Assembly (NCBI GenBank): GCA_013138735.1 | Contig: WTCE01000063.1 | Location: 1-64,000, forward strand | DNA from: Crocinitomix sp. | Lineage (GTDB): Bacteria; Bacteroidota; Bacteroidia; Flavobacteriales_D; Crocinitomicaceae | Direction of reading: 5' to 3' | Length of the DNA: 64,000 bases | Shown here: positions 1 to 7,528 of the stretch, in pieces | How positions within the stretch are numbered: position 1 is the first letter of the stretch | How the letters are laid out: every line of letters starts with the position of its first letter | Translations under genes and position numbers: made by a program | The notes under the pieces: generated by a model | Database searches by the model: none | Seen by the model: the letters and a program-made list of their open reading frames with translations, nothing else | What the model was told of the DNA's origin: nothing

Positions 1-73
1 TTGTTATCTCAAAATTATCAACTAAAAATTCTGGTAAAACTAATTTTAAAATAGATTGTAAGTCTGTATTCAT
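1..73 (-). CDS. 5' end of a transposase gene, ISAon1-like (runs off the left edge)
   Basis: Only the first 24 codons are in the window; the gene reads leftwards out of it from an ATG at 71-73. The start reads MNTDLQSILKLVLPEFLVDN. I associate this pattern with the N-terminal protein of ISAon1-type transposases, which are common in Bacteroidota; this is recall, not a search. The context agrees, because the next gene to the right has lost its start codon and signal peptide at a point about 30-40 bases upstream of this ATG, where the end of an insertion sequence would lie. The terminal repeat itself cannot be verified because the other end is outside the window. Confidence 0.5.
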   Translation of the reverse strand, partial: MNTDLQSILKLVLPEFLVDNFEIT

Positions 74-110
74 AGTCTACAAAACTAAAAACATTTATAG
101 CTAACAACAA

Positions 111-827
111 CTTTTTGCATTGATCCAGTCTTTTGCCCAAATGAACAATAGATATCTCACACCTAACGTAATTTATTGTTCGAATATAGGCCATTTAAAC
201 TCGTATGAATATCCAGATAGCCGTCCAAGTAATTCATATTTTGAATTAAATGATTCAACATTGATTCCTTTTAATGAGCATAGTACTTTTGAAGACCGTT
301 TAGATTTGGATGAAATTGGATTTGAAATTGATACAGGTCATTATCGGGTTTTATACATTGATGACGAATATGGTGTATTAGACGAAGGAAGAATATATTT
401 TAGTGCCAACAAGGACGAAAATTATTTTTATCTGTCTTTTGCATTCATCAAATGCTTTTTGGATGAGTCGGAGCAATTTTTACATTTTACTGTTGGAAAC
501 AATGAATTGGTTAGTGATTATTGCCGAAATATTGATTCTTTAATTATTACGATTAACAATTCTGTTAATAAATACGAAATAACTGGAATCACATCTGATC
601 GTATTTCTGCAGAAACGGCCAATTTACGAGTGGCTGTGGTTTATGATAGCCTAATTCGAAGTGGTATTGCAGCAGATCGTCTAATCAAGAATTACACATC
701 CATTTCTGAAACATCACTTGGGTACGAAAAATATTATGAATTATATCCTCCGGAAGACTTTATAAGCAGGGACAATGTTGAAAGCATTGCTGGCATTCGG
801 GTAAAAGAATACCAAAAGAATGATTGA
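111..827 (+). pseudogene. 5'-truncated exported protein with a degenerate OmpA-like C-terminus
   Basis: The frame opens after a TAA at 102-104 and reads LFALIQSFAQMNNR. The part before MNNR looks like the second half of a Bacteroidota signal peptide (hydrophobic stretch, then SFAQ as cleavage site), with no upstream Met or positive N-region. A transposase fragment on the opposite strand ends just to the left, so an IS has probably removed the start. If translated at all, it could begin at TTG 120 or ATG 141. The mature part is acidic and soluble. A segment around residues 145-190 (ISAETANLRVAVVYDSLI followed by RSGIAADRL) resembles the OmpA-like peptidoglycan-binding fold, in which RA..V..YL...GI...R is typical. 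Beyond that I do not recognise the family. Confidence 0.6.
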
Positions 828-860
828 GTTCAGATTATTAGGTTTATTAATTACGCAAAA

Positions 861-1127
861 ATGATCAGACGAGTTCTATTGTACATCCTTATAATCGCTC
901 CATTATTGTTCGGGCAATATCTATTCTTCAACATTTTCTTTGGTTTTGATATTTACACTGGCGGCATTTTTTCTGCAATGGTTTTTTATACATTGGTTAT
1001 ATGCGTGATTTCCCTCATTATTTCATTTTTGAGCAAAAAGAATCGTATTTCCAACTTCTTTTTAAGCTTTAGTATTGGTGTTTTGCTCCTGATTGTTTAT
1101 GCTATTATACAAGTTTATATGAGATAA
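861..1127 (+). CDS. Small inner-membrane protein, unknown function (paralogue of the next gene)
   Basis: 88 residues from an ATG at 861, 33 bases after the preceding gene. Three hydrophobic segments are visible: residues 5-25, 35-56 and 66-86. Basic loops (SKKNRIS) lie between helices 2 and 3. The second half aligns with the neighbouring 62-residue protein: SLIISFLSKKNRISNFFLSF against ALILSSFSNKSKSSTFFLIF. The two genes therefore look like a tandem duplication with divergence at the N-terminus. There is no recognisable family motif and no function is proposed. Confidence 0.6.
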   Translation: MIRRVLLYILIIAPLLFGQYLFFNIFFGFDIYTGGIFSAMVFYTLVICVISLIISFLSKKNRISNFFLSFSIGVLLLIVYAIIQVYMR

Positions 1128-1173
1128 GAGTTGCAGTTTTATAGCGGTTTTAAAATTTATTAACTTTACCGTA

Positions 1174-1362
1174 ATGGCTGTCTTCTTCGATTTATTTTTA
1201 GGAATTATTGGCGTAGGGATCACCTTGATGGTTTTTGCACTTATTTTATCATCATTCAGTAATAAAAGTAAATCATCCACCTTCTTTTTAATTTTTGCAA
1301 TTAGTGCGCTTTTAATACTTGTGCTCACTATTATCATGATTCATGACACCTTAAAGAATTAA
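1174..1362 (+). CDS. Small two-helix membrane protein, unknown function
   Basis: 62 residues from an ATG at 1174. Two hydrophobic helices, about residues 4-28 and 36-57, are separated by a polar basic loop (SNKSKSS). It matches the C-terminal two helices of the protein encoded just upstream, so it is a shortened tandem paralogue. The 46-base gap and common orientation suggest co-transcription. It is a plausible small membrane protein, but its length leaves some doubt that it is a gene. A hairpin terminator sits just downstream, oriented for the opposite strand. Confidence 0.5.
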   Translation: MAVFFDLFLGIIGVGITLMVFALILSSFSNKSKSSTFFLIFAISALLILVLTIIMIHDTLKN

Positions 1363-1374
1363 GGCAATTCAAAA

Positions 1375-1409
1375 AACGAATTCTAGCCAAAATTTGACTA
1401 AAATTCGTT
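1375..1409 (-). terminator. Hairpin with T-run, terminator downstream of yiaA
   Basis: Arms 1375-1386 and 1398-1409 (AACGAATTCTAG / CTAAAATTCGTT) pair over 12 positions with one mismatch around an 11-base loop. On the minus strand the stem is followed by six Ts. It lies between convergent genes, about 155 bases after the yiaA stop codon. Confidence 0.55.
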
Positions 1410-1563
1410 CTTGTCGGTTAAAGAAACCTAAGGTTTAATCTTTGTTCAATTCAGTAGAAGTTTTACTGCCAACCTCCCTCACCTTCACTTCATCCCCGTA
1501 ATTTGAGCAAAAAGTCAAAATTCTCAGTTCCACACGTACTACAATCTTGAAACAATACCAGCC

Positions 1564-2019
1564 TTATGCTTCGCTATCCATAATTTTAATGTCGCGGGTA
1601 TTCTTTTGAACTGCAATTGCAGCAAAAAGCGCTAGTGTGTATGCCATACCATAAAATCCTTTTTCGCTCAAGCTTATTTCCGCATTCCGCAAACCAATTA
1701 CTAATAACACAATAGATGCAACTGTCATGACCCAGCTTAAACCATAGTAAATATCAGTAACTTCTATTCCTTCTGCCTTATCTCGCACACATTTTTGAAC
1801 GGATATTGCGGAAAAAAGACCAAATAAAACGATCGCGAAATAATATCCCTTTTCATTCAATTCCATATTTGCATTCCATAATCCAATACAATAAGAAATA
1901 AGGCCAATTCCCAATCCAGCCCAAGCAGCTCCAATAAATGCTGCTGTTGGTCTTACACCGTTAAAATTGTTCTTTTTTTTCTTTTGAATGATTTCTTCTG
2001 TATTCACTTGAGTTTCCAT
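1564..2019 (-). CDS. yiaA: YiaA/YiaB-type inner membrane protein
   Basis: 151 residues from ATG 2019; an in-frame TTG at 2043 is less likely. It has two copies of the YiaAB two-helix repeat. Each has the pattern GLWNA.....EKGYY......GLFSAI..QK..RD; in the second copy it is GLRNA...LSEKGFYG.......FAAIAVQKNTRD. The four helices lie around residues 30-50, 60-80, 93-115 and 122-140. This matches E. coli YiaA in layout and in the conserved NEKGYYFA and QKN.RD motifs. The N-terminus adds about 25 polar, lysine-rich residues. The protein is thought to sit in the inner membrane; its biochemical role is unknown. It is transcribed alone and convergently with the small membrane proteins. Confidence 0.85.
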   Translation of the reverse strand: METQVNTEEIIQKKKKNNFNGVRPTAAFIGAAWAGLGIGLISYCIGLWNANMELNEKGYYFAIVLFGLFSAISVQKCVRDKAEGIEVTDIYYGLSWVMTVASIVLLVIGLRNAEISLSEKGFYGMAYTLALFAAIAVQKNTRDIKIMDSEA

Positions 2020-2118
2020 ATTTATTGTTTTTGTTTGGATCAAAGGTGCGGTATCAATCGTCTAAATAAAAAGCAATATTCATTCTATAATTACTATATT
2101 TATAAACTTGGAATAAGA

Positions 2119-2145
2119 TTAAACAGCTTATTAATAACTGTTTAA
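2119..2145. promoter_or_regulatory. Inverted repeat upstream of an alpha-solenoid gene
   Basis: TTAAACAG at 2119-2126 and CTGTTTAA at 2138-2145 are perfect inverted arms around an 11-base AT spacer, 24 bases before the ATG at 2169. It could be an operator or a leader hairpin; there is no T-run for a terminator. Confidence 0.35.
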
Positions 2146-2168
2146 TTAAAAAATTAATTACAATATAA

Positions 2169-3665
2169 ATGTCAAATACAGCGAAAACTTTATTGTCTTT
2201 ATTAAGCGAAAACGAGAAATTGGGTTTTCAGTACCATCTTAAAAAAAGAAATAAAAGACCAGATGCCAGGAATATTCAATTATTTAAAGATCTACAAAAA
2301 GACCAAGGCTATAAATTGCAAGAGGAAATTGGCTTAAATGCCTATAACGTGCTGAATAAAAGATTGACAGATAGATTAATCGACTATACCGCCGGGTGCA
2401 TTTTAGCAAAAGAAAACACCTCCGAAGTGGAGATCATGAAATTGATCATTTTAAGTCGGAAACTATTTAGTTTTAAAGCCTATAAAGCTGCCTTTAAATT
2501 GTTGCAATTGGCGAAGAAAAAAGCCAGCAAAATTCAGCATTATCATTTGTTGAACGAAATTTATCATAGCCTGATTGAACATTCGTATCATGAATATGCG
2601 CCCGATCAAAACGAAGTGATTTCCGAATTCCAATTAAATAAAAAAGCCTTTGAAAATCAATCAAACCTGAACATGGCTTATGCCGTTATTCGTAAAGAAT
2701 TTCACGACCATGAGCGGCAAGCAGCACCATTTAATTTAAGTACAATAATTGAGGATAACTTCAAAAAATTCAATATTCAAACTGATGTAGGCTATAATTT
2801 TAAATCCTTATATCAAATTGCCGAAATGACCGATATTTCGGGTGCATTGCGGAAAAACTATTTCGGAGTTGACCTCTTCTTTGAGCAACAAATTAAGAAA
2901 ATCAAAGGAGGACCATTGGACAACGAAGATCAGCTCATTTATCATATTGATTTGGTTTATTTAATTGCGCATATTTATTTCCGGAAAAAGGACTTTGATC
3001 AAAGTCTTGCGCATCTTGATAACATGATGGTGCAAATGACACGGTTCAACAAGCGTTATTATACCACTCGGATTGCGAAGCATCAAACCCTATTTGCACT
3101 CAACCATAATTTTAAGGGTAATTATGAGGTCGCCGAAACTGCTTTGGACATTCTTTCGACTCCAATCAAAGGTGAAATAAGCCGTGAGTTACTCCAGGCC
3201 GAACTTGCTAGAATCATGATACACATTCAACAAGAAGAGTTGCTCCAAGCAAAAAAAGCACTTGGAGCCTTAAAACGAAGCGACAGTTGGTATATGGACA
3301 ATATTGGAACGGAATGGTTACTAAATAAAAAATTCATTGAAATACTGCTGCATATCGAACTTGGAAACACGGGCTTAGTAGATAGTAGAGTCAATAGCTT
3401 AATGCGTAAAAAGGAAGCTTTTTTTAAAGGTTCAACTGCGCAAGGTTTAGTTTTTCTAAAGCTAATAAAAACTTACCATCAGAACCCGCAGCTAGTTACT
3501 TCTAGCGAATTTATGGCTAAAGTAGAAAAGGCTTTTGAATGGAAACCGACCGAAGAAGAAGATTTATTTTTGATTAGTTTTTATGCTTGGTTAAAATCAA
3601 AAATGACAAAACAACCTTTGTATGAGACAACTTTAAACCTTGTTGGGACACTTCAATCCAATTAA
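2169..3665 (+). CDS. Helical-repeat (TPR-like) protein, unknown function
   Basis: 498 residues from ATG 2169, without signal peptide or membrane segment, so probably cytoplasmic. The sequence is almost entirely amphipathic helix pairs. Segments such as residues 115-150 (AAFKLLQLAKKKA then LLNEIYHSLIEHSY) and 255-300 (YHIDLVYLIAHIYF then DFDQSLAHLDNMM) have TPR-like spacing but do not match the strict consensus. The N-terminus is basic (LKKRNKRP). I know of no enzymatic motif. Proteins of this kind are common scaffolds in Bacteroidota. It is the first of three same-strand genes, but the next gene has its own promoter. Confidence 0.6.
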   Translation: MSNTAKTLLSLLSENEKLGFQYHLKKRNKRPDARNIQLFKDLQKDQGYKLQEEIGLNAYNVLNKRLTDRLIDYTAGCILAKENTSEVEIMKLIILSRKLFSFKAYKAAFKLLQLAKKKASKIQHYHLLNEIYHSLIEHSYHEYAPDQNEVISEFQLNKKAFENQSNLNMAYAVIRKEFHDHERQAAPFNLSTIIEDNFKKFNIQTDVGYNFKSLYQIAEMTDISGALRKNYFGVDLFFEQQIKKIKGGPLDNEDQLIYHIDLVYLIAHIYFRKKDFDQSLAHLDNMMVQMTRFNKRYYTTRIAKHQTLFALNHNFKGNYEVAETALDILSTPIKGEISRELLQAELARIMIHIQQEELLQAKKALGALKRSDSWYMDNIGTEWLLNKKFIEILLHIELGNTGLVDSRVNSLMRKKEAFFKGSTAQGLVFLKLIKTYHQNPQLVTSSEFMAKVEKAFEWKPTEEEDLFLISFYAWLKSKMTKQPLYETTLNLVGTLQSN

Positions 3666-3715
3666 TATAAATCATATTTAAACTACGTAAAACTATTGCG
3701 CAGTAGCTAAGTAAG

Positions 3716-3746
3716 TTTGCCTCAACATTAATGAAGGATAAATTTG
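3716..3746 (+). promoter_or_regulatory. Bacteroidota-type promoter for the 3762 gene
   Basis: TTTG at 3716-3719, 19-base spacer, then TAAATTTG at 3739-3746. This matches the -33/-7 consensus TTTG-N19-21-TAnnTTTG of Bacteroidota. It places the transcript start about 10 bases before the ATG at 3762 and supports that start. Confidence 0.65.
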
Positions 3747-3761
3747 TCCTAGGAGTCAAAA

Positions 3762-4448
3762 ATGAACATGGAAAAATTATTGGATACCTATTTACTTAAC
3801 GCCCGGCTTTATTTTTCTGAGGCTGAGTTGTTAGCCTACGGCCGTTTTTTTGATGAAGTGATTATCGAGCGCTATTTGAATAACTTAGAAAAATCGAATT
3901 TCCCTCGTTTTATTAAGATACGGACTATACCCGAGTTTGAGGAAGAATTACCAGTACCCTATTCTGAAATATGGCAAATCCATCATGAATTTATCAATAG
4001 TCTAACACAGTGTGATGACAAGGATGCAAGAGATTTAATACATTTTTTTTTTAGTGAACGCCTTTTTAGTGAATTCTTAATCGTGCTTGGTCAACGCATA
4101 ACGCCGGCAAGTATACAAACTAGTGAAGCGCTTCCACCTGAAGATGCTATTCTTCTAGAACAAGCCTTTAAACCTTATAATAGCGAAATTAAAATAGCCG
4201 TTCGGGCTTGGGAAAAACATGTTGGCAGAAATGAGAACGACTTTTGGGGCAAGATTGATGGTTCGCCGCATCAAAAAGAAGAACATGTGAGAGAATTAGT
4301 GAACAGTATAATGGCTAAGCACAGTTGGTGGAACGTTTTTGGACATTTTAAACATGGAACCGTATACGAAATAAGATCAGAAAGCGGACATGGCTTGCGT
4401 TGGTCCATTGATCAGAATAAATTCATTGGTTTTGTAGAACCTTTTTAA
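3762..4448 (+). CDS. Conserved-looking protein of unknown function, partner of the downstream SDR
   Basis: 228 residues; ATG 3762 is preferred, with a second in-frame ATG two codons later. No signal peptide or membrane segment. The C-terminal quarter (about residues 185-228) has a distinctive pattern rich in W, H and G: HSWWNVFGHFKHGTVYEI and then SGHGLRWSIDQNKFIGF. It looks like a small beta domain that could bind a ligand. The rest is mostly helical with acidic stretches. The stop lies seven bases before the SDR gene start, so the two are very likely translated from one message and may form a complex. I do not recognise the family. Confidence 0.65.
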   Translation: MNMEKLLDTYLLNARLYFSEAELLAYGRFFDEVIIERYLNNLEKSNFPRFIKIRTIPEFEEELPVPYSEIWQIHHEFINSLTQCDDKDARDLIHFFFSERLFSEFLIVLGQRITPASIQTSEALPPEDAILLEQAFKPYNSEIKIAVRAWEKHVGRNENDFWGKIDGSPHQKEEHVRELVNSIMAKHSWWNVFGHFKHGTVYEIRSESGHGLRWSIDQNKFIGFVEPF

Positions 4449-4455
4449 CGTTATT

Positions 4456-5832
4456 ATGGAAACTGAAAACAATACCTATCCTTTTACGTCTGAAGAGTGG
4501 AATACTTGCCTTAAAGTCTTGTCATTATTGAAAGATGAACCTCTTAACAATCCCGACAATGATCGGTTTAAGGGATTAATAACGAAAATCAAGAAAAACT
4601 CTAGAAAGCAGCTTCGGTACGAGACTTACAATCAAAAAAAAGCGGCAGATCTTGAACTACAAAAACGGTCGGCAATTGTATCAAATGCAATAGACGGAAA
4701 AACGAACTACAGCAATGATTTATTGGAAAACGGTCACGCAAAATTTTCTGAATTAAATATTCCTCAGAATTGCTATTGTTGCAATGGCTCATTTAAGATG
4801 GCGCATTATTTTTACAGTCGTATTTGCCCTAAATGTGCTGAGCTGAATTATGAAAAGCGTCAATTCGAAATGGACTTGACCAATCATGTAGCTATAATAA
4901 CAGGCTGCCGTGTAAAAGTTGGCTACTCCACTACCCTAAAATTATTACGAGCGGGAGCAAAAGTTGTGGGAACGACACGCTTTCCGGCTTTGGCTTTAGA
5001 AACTTATCAACTAGAAGAGGATTATTCGGATTGGAAAGCTCAATTGAGTGTTTATGGTCTGGATTTAAGAGATTTGAAACAGATTGATGCATTTATTACT
5101 TATTTCGAAAGTCAATTTAATCACCTTGAAATTTTGATTAATAACGCCGCACAAACGATTCGATATCCTGATGATTATTACTTACCATTGCTCGAACGTG
5201 AAGTAAAACTATTAGATACATTTAAACAAGAAGCACTCGTACCTAACAGCACCGCAGTTATTGGAGAACTTAGATTGCTAGAATCTAATCAGGTACCAAG
5301 TATAGACCAAATCCCATTGACGCGATTTGGTCAACCAGTTGATAATCGAACTAAAACAAGTTGGAATTCAAAATTAGAAGAAGTGAGTTTAATGGAATTA
5401 TTGGAGGTGAATTTAATCAACCAAATCGCCCCCTACCATTTAATTAAAGCTTTAAAACCATTGATGCTTAATTCAGCAATTGAAAAGCGACACATTATAA
5501 ACGTCACCTCTTCTGAGGGAATGTTTAGCTATGCCAATAAAACAGAATACCATCCGCATACAAATATGACCAAGGCATCCTTAAACATGATGACTCGGAC
5601 ATCAGCAAGTGATTTTGAAAAGACCTATATTTACATGAATAGCGTTGACGTTGGGTGGATTTCGACAGGTGCCAATGAGGAATTGCGCAAAAAACAATTT
5701 GAACGTGGATATGTTCCACCCTTAGATTCTGTGGACGGCGCAAGTCGGATAATGGATCCTATTTATGCGGTAATTCAGGGAGAGGCGATTTTTGGGAATT
5801 TATTAAAAAATTATAAAGTGCATAATTGGTAA
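4456..5832 (+). CDS. SDR-family protein with N-terminal zinc ribbon, catalytic Tyr replaced
   Basis: 458 residues in three parts. Residues 1-100 are helical and lysine-rich. Residues 106-127 hold a zinc-ribbon-like cluster, with Cys106, Cys108 and Cys109, then CPKC at 124-127. From about 143 there is a Rossmann-fold short-chain dehydrogenase. Its nucleotide motif is TGCRVKVGYS (149-158) instead of the usual TGxxxGIG; NNAA is at 229-232, Asn319 is present, and Ser352/353 is the active-site serine. The usual YxxxK reads TNMTK (369-373), so Lys is kept but Tyr is Thr; Tyr365 lies four residues earlier. I associate the TGxRxKxGxxxxLKLLRAGA variant with a distinct SDR branch that also occurs in fungi (recall). 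Substrate unknown. Encoded with the 228-residue protein upstream and followed by two tRNA-like genes. Confidence 0.75.
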   Translation: METENNTYPFTSEEWNTCLKVLSLLKDEPLNNPDNDRFKGLITKIKKNSRKQLRYETYNQKKAADLELQKRSAIVSNAIDGKTNYSNDLLENGHAKFSELNIPQNCYCCNGSFKMAHYFYSRICPKCAELNYEKRQFEMDLTNHVAIITGCRVKVGYSTTLKLLRAGAKVVGTTRFPALALETYQLEEDYSDWKAQLSVYGLDLRDLKQIDAFITYFESQFNHLEILINNAAQTIRYPDDYYLPLLEREVKLLDTFKQEALVPNSTAVIGELRLLESNQVPSIDQIPLTRFGQPVDNRTKTSWNSKLEEVSLMELLEVNLINQIAPYHLIKALKPLMLNSAIEKRHIINVTSSEGMFSYANKTEYHPHTNMTKASLNMMTRTSASDFEKTYIYMNSVDVGWISTGANEELRKKQFERGYVPPLDSVDGASRIMDPIYAVIQGEAIFGNLLKNYKVHNW

Positions 5833-5838
5833 AAAATT

Positions 5839-5911
5839 GATCTGGTAGCTCAGTTGGAAGAGCGCTCAACATCCAGTTGAGAGGCCGTGCGTTCGAATCG
5901 TACCCAGTTCA
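5839..5911 (+). tRNA. tRNA-like gene, nominal anticodon TCC (Gly), aberrant
   Basis: A 73-base cloverleaf can be drawn. The acceptor is GATCTGG/CCAGTTC with one T-T mismatch at the third pair, then discriminator A. T8A9 is followed by D stem GCTC/GAGC with GG in the loop. The anticodon stem is CTCAA/TTGAG, perfect. There is a 5-base variable loop, then T stem GTGCG/CGTAC with loop TTCGAAT. The anticodon loop reads CATCCAG, which puts an A where U33 is almost universal and TCC at 34-36. It starts seven bases after the SDR stop and is followed by a short T-run. Either an unusual tRNA-Gly or a decaying tRNA. Confidence 0.6.
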
Positions 5912-5940
5912 TTTTTACTAAAAACGCGTATTTTTAAACG

Positions 5941-6025
5941 AGGCCGATAGTTTAACTGATTTCGATCAGAGGAAAAACGTCTGACTGTCACTCTTGAGTT
6001 GTGGGTTCGAATCCCGCTCGGCCTC
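5941..6025 (+). tRNA. tRNA-like gene, nominal anticodon GTC (Asp), enlarged D-loop
   Basis: The acceptor AGGCCGA/TCGGCCT is perfect and can be extended by G5940-C6025 to 8 bp. The T arm GTGGG-TTCGAAT-CCCGC is canonical except for one T-G wobble. The D stem GTTT/AAAC (5950-5953, 5975-5978) closes a 21-base loop instead of the usual 7-11. Inside that loop sits a perfect 5-bp hairpin, CTGAT-TTCG-ATCAG (5956-5969). The anticodon loop CTGTCAC (5985-5991) is exactly that of tRNA-Asp. Its stem TCTGA/TCTTG, however, pairs at only two or three positions. Spacing after the D arm is otherwise canonical. It may be a pseudo-tRNA or a tRNA-derived RNA. Confidence 0.5.
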
Positions 6026-6142
6026 ATTTTTTAGTGTTATGTATAAAGTGTTATGTGTTAGTTTGAAACTTACAAGACGAGAAGCTGTAACGAACTTGCT
6101 GATGTCTCTGAGTGCACTTGACGACAACCCTAGACCTCTGTT

Positions 6143-7339
6143 TTACTTGTGCTTCTCAGGAGCATAGCCCATTTCAAGATCTAGCACTGCTCCAAGCGTC
6201 CAACTAATCTCTTGTTCATTGATTTCAATGTTAGTTCTGATGACGGCGTTTTTATTAAAGCCATACTCTTGACTTAATAAAATCCAAAAATAGGCGGTAT
6301 TAAAACAATATGATTTTAGACGACTTTCATTTTCATCAGGATATTCTAACTTAAGTTCCTCCCACGTTTTACCACAAAAATATTCTCCACTAGAACGCAA
6401 AGCATCCAATGCTAAGGAATCTTCAAATTCTAAAAAATCAAATGTATAGTAAAAGGCGGCAATTGCAATAAACTCATTTTCGGTATTGGGATGGAAACTA
6501 GACTTAAATAAGGAATCTGCGATATCTAACGAGTCGCAAATTTCATTAAAAATTCGTTTGATTCCTTGGCTACATTGCGTAAAATCACCCGTTCCAGCCA
6601 AATCGTCAGTCAAGGGATAATTTGTTGGGTAACAAGCTGGAACCGCTACTAATTCTTGCGCGCGGTCCTGCCCCATTTGCAAATAACTTTTTGCGAAAAT
6701 AGTATATGATTTCCCACTGTAAGAGCGATAAAGTAAATGCTTATCTTTTGATTTTTCAGCTAGAAACGTAATTTGAGTGGACGCTCCGCCCATTTCTAAC
6801 ATAGATTCTCTTGCTGTTAAAGGATTGAATGAATCATCCAAATAATTAAGAGCAGACCAACCATATAAGCCTTCGTATTGACCAGAAAGAATCAGGGCTT
6901 TTTTAAAATTAAATTTAGAATTCTTTTTAAAAAATGCGGACAATTCCCGCATAGTTTGCTTTTGCTGCTTTTTTTCCACTAAGCGCATGCCCGCAGTGGC
7001 CATTAAGTAGAGTTTTGTTTCCTTCCAATAAGCAGAATCAATTTTGCTTTCTGCGAAAGTTAAGAGCGTATTCATTAATGTAAGAATAGAATCTGGATGC
7101 ATTTCAAAGGTAGAGATACCGGGTTCTACCTTTTTCTGAGTGATCAATTCAATAATTGGAAGTCCTTCTGTAGTAGTGGGTTTTATATGGTAGATATAAA
7201 TCCGTGAACCAGAACTTCCTGCATCAATAATTAAGGAATAGTGTGGTTTAATTTCATTGGCCTTTTCACAAACACTATTGGCGGAAACCGTGGGTGTATA
7301 CGCAATGAAAATAAGAATAAGCAATGCTAATTTATTCAT
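6143..7339 (-). CDS. Exported GDA1/CD39-family nucleoside triphosphatase (apyrase)
   Basis: 398 residues from ATG 7339; an in-frame TTG at 7360 would only add a non-signal leader. The signal peptide covers residues 1-20 (MNKLALLILIFIAYTPTVSA). All five apyrase-conserved regions can be seen: ACR1 DAGSSGSRIYIY (about 39-50), ACR2 ATAGMR, ACR3 with YEGLYGWSALNYL (catalytic Glu), ACR4 LEMGGASTQI and ACR5 SWTLGAVLD. The family hydrolyses nucleoside tri- and diphosphates to monophosphates with divalent metal. The protein should act in the periplasm or outside the cell, for nucleotide scavenging. The length is normal for a soluble NTPDase. Monocistronic; CD39-type enzymes are uncommon in bacteria (Legionella is the known case). 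Confidence 0.85.
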   Translation of the reverse strand: MNKLALLILIFIAYTPTVSANSVCEKANEIKPHYSLIIDAGSSGSRIYIYHIKPTTTEGLPIIELITQKKVEPGISTFEMHPDSILTLMNTLLTFAESKIDSAYWKETKLYLMATAGMRLVEKKQQKQTMRELSAFFKKNSKFNFKKALILSGQYEGLYGWSALNYLDDSFNPLTARESMLEMGGASTQITFLAEKSKDKHLLYRSYSGKSYTIFAKSYLQMGQDRAQELVAVPACYPTNYPLTDDLAGTGDFTQCSQGIKRIFNEICDSLDIADSLFKSSFHPNTENEFIAIAAFYYTFDFLEFEDSLALDALRSSGEYFCGKTWEELKLEYPDENESRLKSYCFNTAYFWILLSQEYGFNKNAVIRTNIEINEQEISWTLGAVLDLEMGYAPEKHK

Positions 7340-7528
7340 CTGAAATGGTTTTTGAAACAAAGAGAAACACCTTTTTAATTGTATTTCTCATTGTTATTCA
7401 AATTCTTCACTAAAATGGGGATAATATTTGATGAGCAAGGCCAATCCTTAATATTTCCCTTCTTTTTCATTTTTCAACTATAGGCTTTAGAGGATAAGAG
7501 GTTCTTAAAACATCATCCTTCAACTTCC

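Noticed and set aside
1062-1337. A minus-strand frame across the two small membrane-protein genes
   Set aside because: It is antisense to them; the plus-strand frames align with each other as paralogues, which favours them.
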